A stretch of 64,000 bases of DNA from CALMEC01 sp964531025. GTDB taxonomy: Bacteria > Actinomycetota > Thermoleophilia > Miltoncostaeales > Miltoncostaeaceae. The stretch covers positions 1 through 64,000 of the forward strand of contig CAZHDY010000002.1 of assembly GCA_964531025.1 (NCBI GenBank). Direction: 5' to 3'. Made by a program: the position numbers and the translations under genes. Below the pieces are notes generated by a model that made no database searches, had not been told where the DNA came from, and saw only the letters and a list, made by a program, of their open reading frames with translations. This document shows, piece by piece, positions 37,152 through 45,714 of the stretch. The number at the start of each line of letters is the position of its first letter. Positions within the stretch are counted from its first letter, which is position 1.

Positions 37152-38285
37152 TCAACCCTTCTCTACGCTCGTCGATTTCGGTGCATCTTGAACCACCCGG
37201 CTCAACGCGTCGATGAACGCGTCGTTCTCGTCCCTCGTGCCGAGCGTGACCCGCAACCTGCCCGGGACGCCGAGCGAGGCGCCGTTTCGCACGATGATCC
37301 CCCGCCGGAGGAGATTCTCATGGACGTCCGCCGCGTCCTCGGCCGAGGTTCCCACGCCGATCAGCACGAAGTTTGCCTGACTGGGCGTAAAGGCTACTCC
37401 CAGCGCGGTCAGCGCGTCCTGAAGACGCGTCCGCTCGCCGATCAGCTCGGCCACACGTGACTCGACCACGGACCGCTTCCGCAAGACCGCCAGCGCGGCG
37501 GCCTGGGCCAGGGCGTTGGTGTTGAAGGGCTGGCGCACTTGGTCGAGTGCCTGCACCCACGCCTCTGATCCGATGCCGTATCCCACCCGCAGGCCGGGCA
37601 GGCCGAACGCCTTGCTGAAGGTTCGCGTGACGATGAGGTTCGGGCGTTCGCGCGCCATGGAGAGCACCCGCCCGCGGTCGGGGTGCTCGACGAAGTCGTT
37701 GTAGGCCTCGTCGACCAGTACCGGGACGTCCTCCGGCACCTGATCGAGGAACTCCTCGATCTCGTGGGCCGGACGGTAGACGCCGGTCGGGTTGTTCGGG
37801 TTGCAGATGATGACGAGACGGGTGTCACCGTCGATCGCCGCCGCCATCCCCCACAGGTCGTGCCCACCGTCCTCGGCCAGCGGCACCGCGACCGAGCGTG
37901 CCCCGGCCGCGGCGGCCAGGTGCGGGTAGATCGCGAACGAGGGATCGGCGTGGACGATGGAGGTGCCGGGATCGAGAAGGGCCTGCCCCGCCAGCAGGAT
38001 CAGCTCGCACGAGCCGTTGCCGATGGCCACGCGCGAAGGGTCGACGCCGTGCTGATCGGCGAGGAGGCCCCGCAGCTCGCGGGCATAGGAGTCGGGGTAG
38101 CGACCCAGGCCGGCCGCACCGGCCTCGACGACCGCCTGCGCCTCGGGGATCACCGGGTAGGGGCTCTCGTTGGACGCCAGTTTGATGACCGACTCGAGGT
38201 CGTACTTGGCCATGACCTCGGCCATCGTGAGGCCGGGCTCGTAGATCGGCATGGCCGAGAGGCGGGGTGAGACGAGCATCGACAT
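37152..38285 (-). CDS. hisC: histidinol-phosphate / aromatic aminotransferase
   Basis: PLP-dependent class I/II aminotransferase of the HisC family, 377 aa. Motifs: IKLASNESPYPVIPEA, ICNPNNPTGVYRP, LVDEAYNDFVEHP and TRTFSKAFGLPGLRVGYG with the PLP lysine. Sequence alone does not separate histidinol-phosphate from aromatic 2-oxoacid aminotransferases. Linkage to aroF and tyrA favours a role in phenylalanine/tyrosine transamination. A -10-like TAGACT lies 9 nt before the ATG. Confidence 0.9.
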   Translation of the reverse strand: MSMLVSPRLSAMPIYEPGLTMAEVMAKYDLESVIKLASNESPYPVIPEAQAVVEAGAAGLGRYPDSYARELRGLLADQHGVDPSRVAIGNGSCELILLAGQALLDPGTSIVHADPSFAIYPHLAAAAGARSVAVPLAEDGGHDLWGMAAAIDGDTRLVIICNPNNPTGVYRPAHEIEEFLDQVPEDVPVLVDEAYNDFVEHPDRGRVLSMARERPNLIVTRTFSKAFGLPGLRVGYGIGSEAWVQALDQVRQPFNTNALAQAAALAVLRKRSVVESRVAELIGERTRLQDALTALGVAFTPSQANFVLIGVGTSAEDAADVHENLLRRGIIVRNGASLGVPGRLRVTLGTRDENDAFIDALSRVVQDAPKSTSVEKG

Positions 38286-38294
38286 GAACGCCGG

Positions 38295-38300
38295 AGTCTA
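38295..38300 (-). promoter_or_regulatory. candidate -10 box of the hisC-aroF-tyrA operon
   Basis: TAGACT on the minus strand lies 9 nt before the hisC ATG, which would give a leader of only a few nt. The aroH stop is 60 nt upstream. No clear -35 hexamer is visible. Confidence 0.4.
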
Positions 38301-38359
38301 CCGTCGTGTCGGTGCCCGGCACGTCCGTTCGCCTGGTCCGACGAGCGGGACGACCGGAC

Positions 38360-38737
38360 CTAGTCGGTCTCGACCAGGTCCGCCCGGAGACTCCGTGCCT
38401 CGCGGAGGTAGATGTGACGCACCACCCGTCCCCGCGGAACGTGGGCGTGCAGGAGCGCTCGGATGCAGAGGCCCAGCGAACCGGGCACCGGGATCTCCTG
38501 CGAGCAGATCAACGGAACGTCCGCCAGACCCAGCCGGCGCGCGGCGACGGCGGGAAACGCGGACACGAGGTCGTGCGTACACGTGAAGAAGATGGACACG
38601 ATGTCCCGGCTCTCCAGACCGTTGCGCTCGATGACCTCGCGGAGGAGCTCGGTCGTCGCCTCGTAGATCTCGTCGGGATCGTCGCGGTCGACGGTGATGG
38701 CACCGCGGATGCCGCGCAGGATGTCGCCCTCTCTCAT
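38360..38737 (-). CDS. aroH: monofunctional chorismate mutase, AroH class
   Basis: Converts chorismate to prephenate, feeding tyrA. The 125-aa protein matches the trimeric AroH fold: RGIRGAITVDRDDPDEIYEA at the N terminus, IVSIFFTCTHDLVSAFPA and VPLICSQEIPVPGSLGLCIR with the catalytic Glu and Cys/Arg region. ATG at 38737 overlaps the rluB stop (ATGA). AroH-class mutases are uncommon in actinobacteria compared with the AroQ class. Confidence 0.92.
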   Translation of the reverse strand: MREGDILRGIRGAITVDRDDPDEIYEATTELLREVIERNGLESRDIVSIFFTCTHDLVSAFPAVAARRLGLADVPLICSQEIPVPGSLGLCIRALLHAHVPRGRVVRHIYLREARSLRADLVETD

Positions 38738-39447
38738 CGTTCCAAGCCTACGAGACGGGCAAGGCGTGTGAGCTCCGGGCCGGACAGGGGCCGGAACGCG
38801 CCCTTGGCGAGCTTTCCGGCCGAGATGCCACCGTAGCGGGAGCGGTGCAGGCGGCTGACCGGATGGCCGATGGCCTCGCACATGCGTCGCACCTGGCGAT
38901 TGCGGCCCTCGGTGATCTCGATGCGCAGCCAGGTGCCGCGCGGGTGGAGCCGATCCATACGCTCCACCTTGGCGGGTTGCGTCGGGCCGTCCTCGAGGAC
39001 GATACCGTCGCGCAGCCGACGGATGCCCGCAGCCGAGACCCGGCCGTCGACCAGGACCTCGTAGGTCTTCGGGACGCGGTGGCTGGGGTGCATGAGTCGA
39101 TGGGCGAGCTCACCGTCGTTGGTGATGATGAGCAGGCCGGAGCTGTTGAGATCGAGCCGGCCCACCGGGTAGAGCCGGACGGAGGTCGGGAATCCCTCCA
39201 GCACCGTCGGCCGTCCCTCGGGATCCGACGCCGTCGACACCCTGCCCACGGGCTTGTTGAGGAGATATGTGTGGCGCTCCTCGGCGCTGACCGGTTTGCC
39301 GTCGACGAGGAGGACGTCGGTCTCCTCCACGGCCTGACCGATCCGGGCGACCTCGCCGTTGATGCGGACACGTCCCTCGCGGACGAGGTCCTCGGCGGCG
39401 CGGCGGCTTGCGACGCCGGCCTGCGCGAGCGCCCGCTGCACCCTCAC
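38734..39447 (-). CDS. rluB: 23S rRNA pseudouridine synthase, RluB/RsuA family
   Basis: Makes pseudouridine in the peptidyl-transferase region of 23S rRNA. The 237-aa protein has an N-terminal S4 domain (RALAQAGVASRRAAEDLV) and the catalytic motif YPVGRLDLNSSGLLIITNDG with the nucleophilic Asp, then EGRNRQVRRMCEAIGHPV. The GTG at 39447 overlaps the scpB stop by 4 nt and has GGAGGG 6 nt upstream; an upstream ATG would run 90 nt into scpB. The scpA-scpB-rluB order is conserved in many Gram-positives. Confidence 0.94.
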   Translation of the reverse strand: MRVQRALAQAGVASRRAAEDLVREGRVRINGEVARIGQAVEETDVLLVDGKPVSAEERHTYLLNKPVGRVSTASDPEGRPTVLEGFPTSVRLYPVGRLDLNSSGLLIITNDGELAHRLMHPSHRVPKTYEVLVDGRVSAAGIRRLRDGIVLEDGPTQPAKVERMDRLHPRGTWLRIEITEGRNRQVRRMCEAIGHPVSRLHRSRYGGISAGKLAKGAFRPLSGPELTRLARLVGLER

Positions 39448-40382
39448 CAGGCGCCCTCCGGAGAGTCGTCGGTCCCGTCCGGCTCGGCGGTGTCGGCGTC
39501 CTCGGTTACGGGGTCGGGGGCGTCGGTGCGCCATCGATCGTCCGAGACGCGGATGTCACCGGGAACGGCGGACACCAGATCGGGCGCACCCCCGTCCCCG
39601 CTCCCTGACTCGGACGCCGCGGCGGCGACCGGATCGAGACCCGGCTCTCCGGACTCCGTGTCGTCACGGTCATCGGTGTCGCCGTCCGGCACGACGGTCA
39701 GGGCGGGACCGTCGGATGCCGCGTCGTCACCGGGCTCCTGTGGATCTGCTCCCGGGGTGTCGGACAGGACGTGGACGACATCCTCCCCGTCGTCGGGGGT
39801 CACCGTGTCGGGCGCCAGGTGGCCCGAGTCGATGAGCGTGCGGCGCAGGTCCTCCGCCTGGGATCCCGAGAGCTCGAAACGCTCGATCGGCGGCAGATCA
39901 CGCCGATCCGCGAGGCCGAAGCGTTTCTGGAAGGCGCGTGTGGTGCGGTAACGCATCGCGTTGGCCCCGCTCCCCCGTCCCGCCTCCTCCAGAAGACCCC
40001 GGTCGACGAGGTTGGCGACGGTGGAGTCGACGGATACGCCGCGCAGACGGCTGATGTCGGGTCGGCTCACGGGCTCCAGGTACGCCACGACCGCGAGGGT
40101 CTCCAGCGCGGCCGGCGAGAGGCGGTCCTCGGGCGGCCTCTGACGAAGCCGGTCGCAGACGTCCTCCAGGTCCGCCCGCGTGCGGAGCGCCCATCCCCCG
40201 GCGACCTGGGCGAGTTCGAGGCCCGAGGTCGTGTCGAAGCGCTCGGCCACGCGATCCAGTGCCGTGAGGATCTCCTCGCGGTCCACCTCGAGGATGTCGC
40301 TGAGCACGTCGACCGTGAGGGGCTCCGGGCTCAGGAACAGCAGGGCCTCCACCGCGCGTGGATCGATGGTTCCGTCGGTCAC
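39444..40382 (-). CDS. scpB: segregation and condensation protein B
   Basis: Winged-helix kleisin-interacting subunit of the SMC-ScpAB condensin complex. Residues 8-185 carry the family sequence: VEALLFLSPEPLTVDVLSDIL, TLAVVAYLEPVSRPDISRLRG and VANLVDRGLLEEAGRG. The C-terminal 120 residues are a long Asp/Glu-rich, low-complexity tail that makes it larger (312 aa) than the usual 190-220. It overlaps scpA by 4 nt. Confidence 0.93.
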   Translation of the reverse strand: MTDGTIDPRAVEALLFLSPEPLTVDVLSDILEVDREEILTALDRVAERFDTTSGLELAQVAGGWALRTRADLEDVCDRLRQRPPEDRLSPAALETLAVVAYLEPVSRPDISRLRGVSVDSTVANLVDRGLLEEAGRGSGANAMRYRTTRAFQKRFGLADRRDLPPIERFELSGSQAEDLRRTLIDSGHLAPDTVTPDDGEDVVHVLSDTPGADPQEPGDDAASDGPALTVVPDGDTDDRDDTESGEPGLDPVAAAASESGSGDGGAPDLVSAVPGDIRVSDDRWRTDAPDPVTEDADTAEPDGTDDSPEGAW

Positions 40383-41089
40383 TTGCGGGTGATCGTGATG
40401 TCGCCGAACGGTTCCGACTGGGACAGGGTCACGTCGCCGCGACGCGCCAGCTCGAGTGCCGCCACCAGGGTGAGCGCCTCCTCCAGCGTGGAGCGTCCCT
40501 CAACGACCTCCTCGAAGCTGACCGCGCGACCACGACCGAGGGCACGACTGAGGCGCTGGATGAGCTCCGGCATGCTGACCCGGACCGGGCCCATGTGCGT
40601 AAGGCTCGGTTCGGGGCGGGCCGTCAGCAGGTTCTGGACGGCATCGCGCAGGGTCAGCGGGTCCTGGACCTTCGGCGGCAGTGCGGCGGCCAGGGTGAGT
40701 GGCACCGACCGGTAGCGGTGCACGGAGACGCCGCTCGCCCGGTCGGAGAGCCACCGGGCGGCCTCGCGATAGGGCGCGTACTGGATGAGCCGCTCGGCGA
40801 GGCGCTCGCGGGCCTCCAGGGCGTCGGGATCCGGCTCGGGGTCCTCGGCCTCGCCCAGGAGACGTCGCACCTTGAGTTCGGCCACCGCGGCCAGCACGAC
40901 GACCAGCTCGCTGGTGGTGGGCGGGTCCCAGCGCTCGCCCGCACGCTCGCCGAGCGCCGCCGGGATCAGCTCCGCGAGCGGCAGCTCGAAGAGGTCGACC
41001 TCCTCGCGGATGACCAGCGTGAGAAGCAGGTCGAACGGCCCCTGGAAGAGGTCCAGGTCGATCGGCTGTTGGAGTGGCGCGACGGTCAC
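40379..41089 (-). CDS. scpA: segregation and condensation protein A
   Basis: Kleisin subunit bridging SMC heads. The N-terminal signature DLDLFQGPFDLLLTLVIREEVDLFEL is clear, as is the C-terminal winged helix (STLEEALTLVAALELARRGDV). The start is not certain: a GTG at 41089 gives 236 aa and begins 11 residues before the conserved block, but no good ribosome-binding site is seen. The frame remains open upstream for 138 nt. Confidence 0.9.
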   Translation of the reverse strand: MTVAPLQQPIDLDLFQGPFDLLLTLVIREEVDLFELPLAELIPAALGERAGERWDPPTTSELVVVLAAVAELKVRRLLGEAEDPEPDPDALEARERLAERLIQYAPYREAARWLSDRASGVSVHRYRSVPLTLAAALPPKVQDPLTLRDAVQNLLTARPEPSLTHMGPVRVSMPELIQRLSRALGRGRAVSFEEVVEGRSTLEEALTLVAALELARRGDVTLSQSEPFGDITITRK

Positions 41090-41271
41090 GGGGAGGAGGA
41101 TACCGACACTTGCCGTGACTCTCGCGTCGGCGTGCCGTCGGTCGCGAAGCGAGCCTGGTCGGACGAGCACACTCCGGTTCCACGTTCCACCGGCCCGGTG
41201 AGGGACTATCGTGTGCCTGCGACGCAAAGCGCGTCACCGACCGTCCGTCAAACCGCCTGAGGAGGATCCGA

Positions 41272-42630
41272 ATGAGCGACGACCGGGTGATGTTCACCCT
41301 CGAACCGTCCGAGGCCCCCACCCACTGGTACAACATCGTCGCGGATCTGCCGACCCCGCCCCCGCCGCCGCTCCACCCCGGCACGCGCGAGCCGGTGGGC
41401 CCCGATGATCTGGCGCCGCTCTTCCCGATCGAGCTGATCCTGCAGGAGGTGGCCACGGAACGGGAGATCGCGATCCCCGATCCCGTGCGCGAGGTCTATG
41501 CCCAGTACCGGCCCTCCCCCCTCTACCGGGCCCGCCGCTGGGAGAAGCGCCTGGGGACCCCGGCGCGCATCTACTTCAAGTACGAGGGCGTGTCGCCCGC
41601 CGGATCGCACAAGGTGAACACCTCGATTCCGCAGGTCTACTACAACTCCCTCCACGGCATCCGCCGGCTCACCACCGAGACGGGGGCCGGTCAGTGGGGA
41701 ACCGCCCTGGCATTTGCCTGCTCGCTGTTCGACGTCGAGTGCGAGGTGTGGTAGGTGGGGGCGTCGTTCGACTCCAAGCCGCAGCGTCGCACGCTGATGG
41801 AGGTCTTCGGCGCGACCGTGCACCGCTCGCCGAGCCGCCTCACGAACTCGGGTTCGGCGTTCGACGACGGTCACCCCGGATCCCTCGGCATCGCGATCTC
41901 GGAGGCGATCGAGGTCGCGGCGCAGGCCGACGACACCAAGTACGCACTCGGATCGGTGTTGAACCACGTGCTGCTCCACCAGACGGTGATCGGACAGGAG
42001 GCGCTCCTCCAGCTTCGTAAGGCGGGTGAGTCCGGCGCGGACCTGGTGATCGGCTGCGCGGGGGGCGGCTCGAACCTCGCCGGTCTCGCGTTCCCGTTCA
42101 TCGGCGAGAAGCTCGCCGGACGCCAGTCGCCGCGGATCGTGGCCGTCGAGCCGACCGCGTGTCCCACGCTCACCCGTGGCGAGTACCGCTACGACTTCGG
42201 TGACACCGCCGGGCTCACGCCCCTTCTGAAGATGTACACCGTCGGTCACGATTTCGTCCCGTCACCGATCCACGCCGGTGGCCTGCGCTACCACGGCATG
42301 GCGCCGCTCGTGTCGCACGTCGTCGCGGAGGGACTCATGGAGGCGACCGCCCTCCATCAGAGCGAGTGCCTCGAGACGGCCGTGGAGTTCGCCCGCACCC
42401 AGGGGATCGTGCCCGCCCCGGAGGCCTCCCACGCACTGGCGCAGACGCGTCGCGAGGCGCTCGCCTGCGCGGAGTCGGGTGAGGAGAAGGTCATCGTCGT
42501 CGGCCTCTCCGGGCACGGGCTGCTGGAGCTCGGTGCCTACGAGAACTTCCTCGCCGGCCGGCTGGAGGACGACCCGCTCTCGGAGGATGCCCTGGCCGCG
42601 GCGCTGGCCGGTGTCCCCGAGGTGGCCTGA
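41272..42630 (+). pseudogene. trpB: TrpB2-type tryptophan synthase beta chain, interrupted by in-frame TAG
   Basis: PLP enzyme joining indole and serine. The frame begins at ATG 41272 after GAGGAGGATCCGA and carries TrpB2 hallmarks: THWYNIVADLP, PSPLYRARRWEK, the PLP-lysine motif SPAGSHKVNTS and ETGAGQWGTALAFACSLF. At 41752-41754 (codon 161) it reads TAG, between ECEVW and VGASFDSKPQRR, where homologues continue unbroken. The rest is intact to 42630 with GCAGGGSNLAG and SGHGLLELGAY and no other lesion. One-base change CAG to TAG, suppression, reinitiation at the GTG right after the TAG, or a read error could each explain it. Other genes here end in TAG, so general reassignment is unlikely. 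Confidence 0.88.
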
Positions 42631-42682
42631 CCCGGAAGCGTCCCGCCCCGTCGGTCCGGGGAGGTGCTCTCTTCGGTTCCGT

Positions 42683-42719
42683 GGGTGGACATCGAGTGCC
42701 TGGCACCCGATGTCCACCC
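42683..42719. repeat. perfect palindrome with GTGCC-T-GGCAC core, copy A
   Basis: GGGTGGACATCG (42683-42694) pairs perfectly with 42708-42719, enclosing A-GTGCC-T-GGCAC-C whose arms also pair. It sits between the convergent trpB and trpS genes and could be a bidirectional terminator, although no T tract follows. The core recurs at 44084 and 44171. Confidence 0.75.
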
Positions 42720-42807
42720 GCCGTGTCGACGCAACCGTGCCGAGACCGACTCGGGATGCCGTTCGACGCCGGGTCCGCGGGCCCGACGGGCCCGGTGTCA
42801 CCGGCCG

Positions 42808-43806
42808 TCACTCCGGAAGGAGCCCCACCGCCTCACGTACGTCGGACATGGTGGCCGCAGCGATCTCACGGGCGCCCTCGGCGGAACGACGGAGGGCGGC
42901 CAGCACCTCTCCCGGATCCTCGGAGAGCTCCGCGTAGCGGGTCTGGAGCGGCTCCAGATACGCGACGAGCGCCTCCAGGACCTCTTTCTTGAAGTCTCCG
43001 TACCTCGAGCCGACGAAGCGGTCCTCGAGCTCGGGGATCGACGTATCGGTGACCGCGGCCATGATGTGGAGGAGCGCCGTGATGCCGGGCTTTTCGACCG
43101 GATCGGCCCGCACGTCGGATCCGGAGTCGGTGACGGCTCCCATGATCTTCTTCTTCAGGCGGTTCGGCGGATCCGACAGCCAGATCGTCCCGAGGTCGGT
43201 GCCCCCGGTCTTGGACATCTTCCGCGTCGGCTCCTGCAGATCCATGATGCGCGCACCGACCGGCGGAATCGCCGGCTCGGGCACGACGAAGGTGTCGCCG
43301 AAGCGCTGATTGAAACGGATCGCGATGTCGCGCGTGAGCTCGAGGTGCTGGCGCTGGTCATCGCCCACCGGGACGCGGTTCGAGCGGTAGAGCAGGATGT
43401 CCGCGGCCATGAGCACCGGATAGGCGAAGAGGCCGGCGCTGACCGACTCGCGACCCTCCGACTTGTCCTTGAACTGCGTCATGCGGTTGAGCTCACCGAA
43501 GGTCGCGACGCAGTCGAGGACCCACGCGAGCTCCGAGTGCTCACGGACATGGCTCTGCACGAACAGACGGCTCCGGTCGGGGTCGATGCCCGCCGCGAGC
43601 AGCAGGGTGGCCATGTCGAGCGTCGCCCGGCGGAGCTCGGCCGGGTCGTACGGAACGGTCATCGAGTGGAGATCGACGATGCAGTAGAGGGTCTCGTGCG
43701 TATCCTGGTCGGTGACCCAGTGCCGGATCGCCCCGAGGAGGTTGCCGAGATGCGGGGTGCCCGTGGGCTGGATCCCCGAGAGGACGCGGTCTTTGCTTGT
43801 GCTCAT
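42808..43806 (-). CDS. trpS: tryptophanyl-tRNA synthetase
   Basis: Class I aminoacyl-tRNA synthetase charging tRNA-Trp. The 332-aa length is normal. The HIGH-type motif is SGIQPTGTPHLGNLLGA near residue 12 and the KMSKS motif is PTRKMSKTGGTDLG near 195. ATG at 43806 fits the family start. A TAGAAT hexamer (43820-43815) from the end of repeat R2 lies 8 nt upstream, so the transcript may be leaderless. It is convergent with trpB. Confidence 0.96.
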   Translation of the reverse strand: MSTSKDRVLSGIQPTGTPHLGNLLGAIRHWVTDQDTHETLYCIVDLHSMTVPYDPAELRRATLDMATLLLAAGIDPDRSRLFVQSHVREHSELAWVLDCVATFGELNRMTQFKDKSEGRESVSAGLFAYPVLMAADILLYRSNRVPVGDDQRQHLELTRDIAIRFNQRFGDTFVVPEPAIPPVGARIMDLQEPTRKMSKTGGTDLGTIWLSDPPNRLKKKIMGAVTDSGSDVRADPVEKPGITALLHIMAAVTDTSIPELEDRFVGSRYGDFKKEVLEALVAYLEPLQTRYAELSEDPGEVLAALRRSAEGAREIAAATMSDVREAVGLLPE

Positions 43807-43817
43807 CGCCGGCGATT

Positions 43818-43986
43818 CTAGATGAGTAGTGCCGCGGCGATCGTGGCGTGGTGCGTGCCCCCGGCGGCGCGGATGCGCCACCGGATGTCTCGGAAAGGAC
43901 ACCACCCTGACCATCGACATCCGCCGTCGCCCCGCATCCACCGGTGACGCACCCCACACCACGCCGCCGTGGCACCACTCATCTCG
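43818..43986. repeat. MITE-like intergenic element, copy R2
   Basis: Ends are inverted repeats: GCACTACTCATCTAG on the minus strand (43832-43818) and GCACCACTCATCTCG on the plus strand (43972-43986), 13 of 15 matching and extending to 18 of 21. The two halves are themselves imperfect inverted repeats. Two internal blocks of 20 and 16 nt are identical to copy R1. The trpS-proximal end carries a -10-like TAGAAT. No ORF inside. Confidence 0.72.
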
Positions 43987-44083
43987 TCGGCAGCCATCGG
44001 ACGACGGCCCGCGAGCGCCGTGCCCAAACGGGATCGATCACGACGACACGGTGTGTTTCCGGGCGCTCGTCGAACGGAGGCCT

Positions 44084-44116
44084 GTGCTACCGCGTGTCTG
44101 GCACCGGGTGGGACAC
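44084..44116. repeat. palindrome with GTGTC-T-GGCAC core, copy B
   Basis: GTGCTACC-GC-GTGTC-T-GGCAC-CG-GGTGGGACAC. The inner stem pairs with one G-U; the outer stem is imperfect. It is a direct repeat of copy C 87 bp downstream. Together with repeats R2 and C it fills the 557-bp gap between trpS and the CPBP gene. Confidence 0.65.
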
Positions 44117-44170
44117 GGGCCGGACGTGATGGAACTTTCTCCCTGTAAATCGCGCTATTCGCTTCGTGAG

Positions 44171-44205
44171 GTGTCCTACCGCGTGCCTGGCACCGGGTAG
44201 GACAC
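44171..44205. repeat. palindrome with GTGCC-T-GGCAC core, copy C
   Basis: GTGTCCTACC (44171-44180) pairs perfectly with GGTAGGACAC (44196-44205), enclosing GC-GTGCC-T-GGCAC-CG. The 2x2 internal mismatch and 1-nt centre are the same as in copy B. The size and form resemble REP-type palindromes; no associated transposase is in the window. Confidence 0.75.
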
Positions 44206-44363
44206 CGGCGGAGCGAGACCGGCCCGACGATCCGGCGGCGTCGGCTACCATCGTCCGCATCGAACCGCGCGATCCCCATTCGGCCGACGCCCCTCGCCCC
44301 GACGGATGGGCGCCGCCACCGACGACGGACCGGGCGGCCGACGGGCCCCCACCGCCGACCGGG

Positions 44364-45113
44364 ATGGTCGATCGCCGCCCCGGCTGGTACATCGGAATGC
44401 CGCTCGTCGTCATGGCGGTGGCCATCATCGTCATCGGCATGTTCGGGGCGATGCTCGGCGGGTTCGGCCTGGGCGAGGATTCCCTGAACGCCGTCGTGGG
44501 GCTGGCGTTCAGCCTCGCGCTGGTGGTCGGCGGGTTCATTCTTCTGTCCGCCGTGCCGTTGACGAAGCGGCCGGAGATCACGGCGACGCGGGTATCCCTC
44601 GGCGTCGCCATCGCCATCGGGCTGGGCATGGGACTCGCCTTCCGTGTCATGGCGGGCATCGTCTCGTCCATCGGAGAGCGGGTCGACCCGTCGCTGTGCG
44701 AGAAGGCGAAGGAGGCGACCGACATCATCCCTCCCGAGCTGTGGCAGAAGGTCCTCCTGGCCCTGTCGCTGGTGGTCCTGGCCCCGCTCGGCGAGGAACT
44801 CCTCTTCCGCGGGCTGATGTTCCGCGGCTTCGCGTCGCTCCTCGCCGTCGTACCCGCCGCGATCATGGCCGGGGTGCTGTTCGGCCTGGCCCATCCCCAG
44901 TACTACGAGACCTGGTCGCTCCTGGTGAGCATCTGCATCATGGGTGTGGTCCTCTGCCTCATGTACCGGCGCTGGGGTTTCCCCACGGTCGTCGCGGCAC
45001 ACCTGTTCTTCAACCTCATCCCGGCGATCCTCCTCTTCACGGGCTACGACCCTGCCGAGGTCACCTGCCAGGCCGACGCTCAGGTGCTGATCAGCGCGTT
45101 CCTGGCCCGCTGA
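44364..45113 (+). CDS. CPBP-family intramembrane metalloprotease
   Basis: Integral membrane protein of the CAAX-protease/bacteriocin-processing (Abi) family with about seven hydrophobic segments. The three family motifs are present: PLGEELLFRGLMFRG (EExxxR), LFGLAHPQYY and VVAAHLFFNLIPA. The ATG at 44364 is the first usable start in frame. Coding-like Pro-rich sequence continues upstream to about 44250 without an ATG or GTG, so the true start may be further up. It overlaps the convergent MarR gene by 23 bp. Confidence 0.82.
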   Translation: MVDRRPGWYIGMPLVVMAVAIIVIGMFGAMLGGFGLGEDSLNAVVGLAFSLALVVGGFILLSAVPLTKRPEITATRVSLGVAIAIGLGMGLAFRVMAGIVSSIGERVDPSLCEKAKEATDIIPPELWQKVLLALSLVVLAPLGEELLFRGLMFRGFASLLAVVPAAIMAGVLFGLAHPQYYETWSLLVSICIMGVVLCLMYRRWGFPTVVAAHLFFNLIPAILLFTGYDPAEVTCQADAQVLISAFLAR

Positions 45114-45606
45114 GTCCGACACCCTCACCGCGAAACCGCGCCAGGAGGCGGCTCAGCTCGGCACGCTCGTCCTCGTCGTAGCCGGCGATCGGACCGAAAC
45201 CCGCCTCCACAAGCCGCGCCGATGCTCGTTCGACGACCTCACGCCCCGGCGAGGTGATGCTGACCAGGACCTGACGTCCGTCCTCCTCCCCCTTGCGTCG
45301 CTCGACAAGCCCGGCGGCCTCCAGCCGCTGGACGAGATAGGTGACCGACGAGCCGTGGACCATGAGCAGGTCCCGCAGACGGCCCATGGCGAGATACCCC
45401 CTCCGTGTGAACGAGAGCAGAAGCAGGACCTCGTACCTCGAGACGTTGAGATCGAACGCGCGGAGGACCGACTCGACGCTCCGGATTCCCACGTTGTACG
45501 CGCGGATCAGGGAGGTCATGACCCGAAACGCGGAACCATCGTCATAGCGGTCAGACCACTGGCGTACCGCCTCGTCGACCGAATCGCCCTTCACATCCTC
45601 CGTCAT
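45091..45606 (-). CDS. MarR-family transcriptional regulator
   Basis: A 171-aa winged-helix protein. The MarR core is clear: LLLSFTRRGYLAMGRLRDLL, then the recognition helix VHGSSVTYLVQRLEAAGLVERR and the wing EEDGRQVLVSITSPGREVV. ATG at 45606 is preferred to an in-frame ATG 42 nt upstream, which would lie on the operator. It is divergent from a thiolase/acyl-CoA dehydrogenase operon with an MarR-type palindrome between, so it probably represses both. An acyl-CoA or aromatic ligand is plausible but not visible. Confidence 0.9.
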   Translation of the reverse strand: MTEDVKGDSVDEAVRQWSDRYDDGSAFRVMTSLIRAYNVGIRSVESVLRAFDLNVSRYEVLLLLSFTRRGYLAMGRLRDLLMVHGSSVTYLVQRLEAAGLVERRKGEEDGRQVLVSITSPGREVVERASARLVEAGFGPIAGYDEDERAELSRLLARFRGEGVGLSGPGTR

Positions 45607-45633
45607 GTCCGGCAGAATACTAGGTCTGGAAGA

Positions 45634-45651
45634 TAGTTTGATATCCAACTA
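45634..45651. promoter_or_regulatory. MarR-type operator
   Basis: TAGTTTGATATCCAACTA is an 18-bp near-palindrome (TAGTT..GATATC..AACTA) in the 108-bp gap between the divergent marR and thiolase genes. Sites of this GATATC-centred form are common for actinobacterial MarR proteins. A promoter would overlap it on either strand. Confidence 0.7.
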
Positions 45652-45714
45652 AATCGGTCCGCCCGGTTGAACCCCGAGGTTCACCGGCCCGGCACCACCC
45701 GTGAAGGAGCGTGA

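Noticed and set aside
41752..41754. Pyrrolysine codon
   Set aside because: No PYLIS-like structure or pyl genes can be seen here, other genes use TAG as stop, and TrpB2 is not a known Pyl protein. Kept only as a test.
41755..42630. Separate gene starting at the GTG after the trpB amber codon
   Set aside because: The product would be only the C-terminal two thirds of TrpB2 without the PLP lysine, so it is treated as part of the interrupted gene.
44166..44363. Upstream extension of the CPBP gene to a GTG at 44166
   Set aside because: It would place coding sequence across palindrome C and starts in the repeat itself; part of the region may still be coding but no start can be justified.
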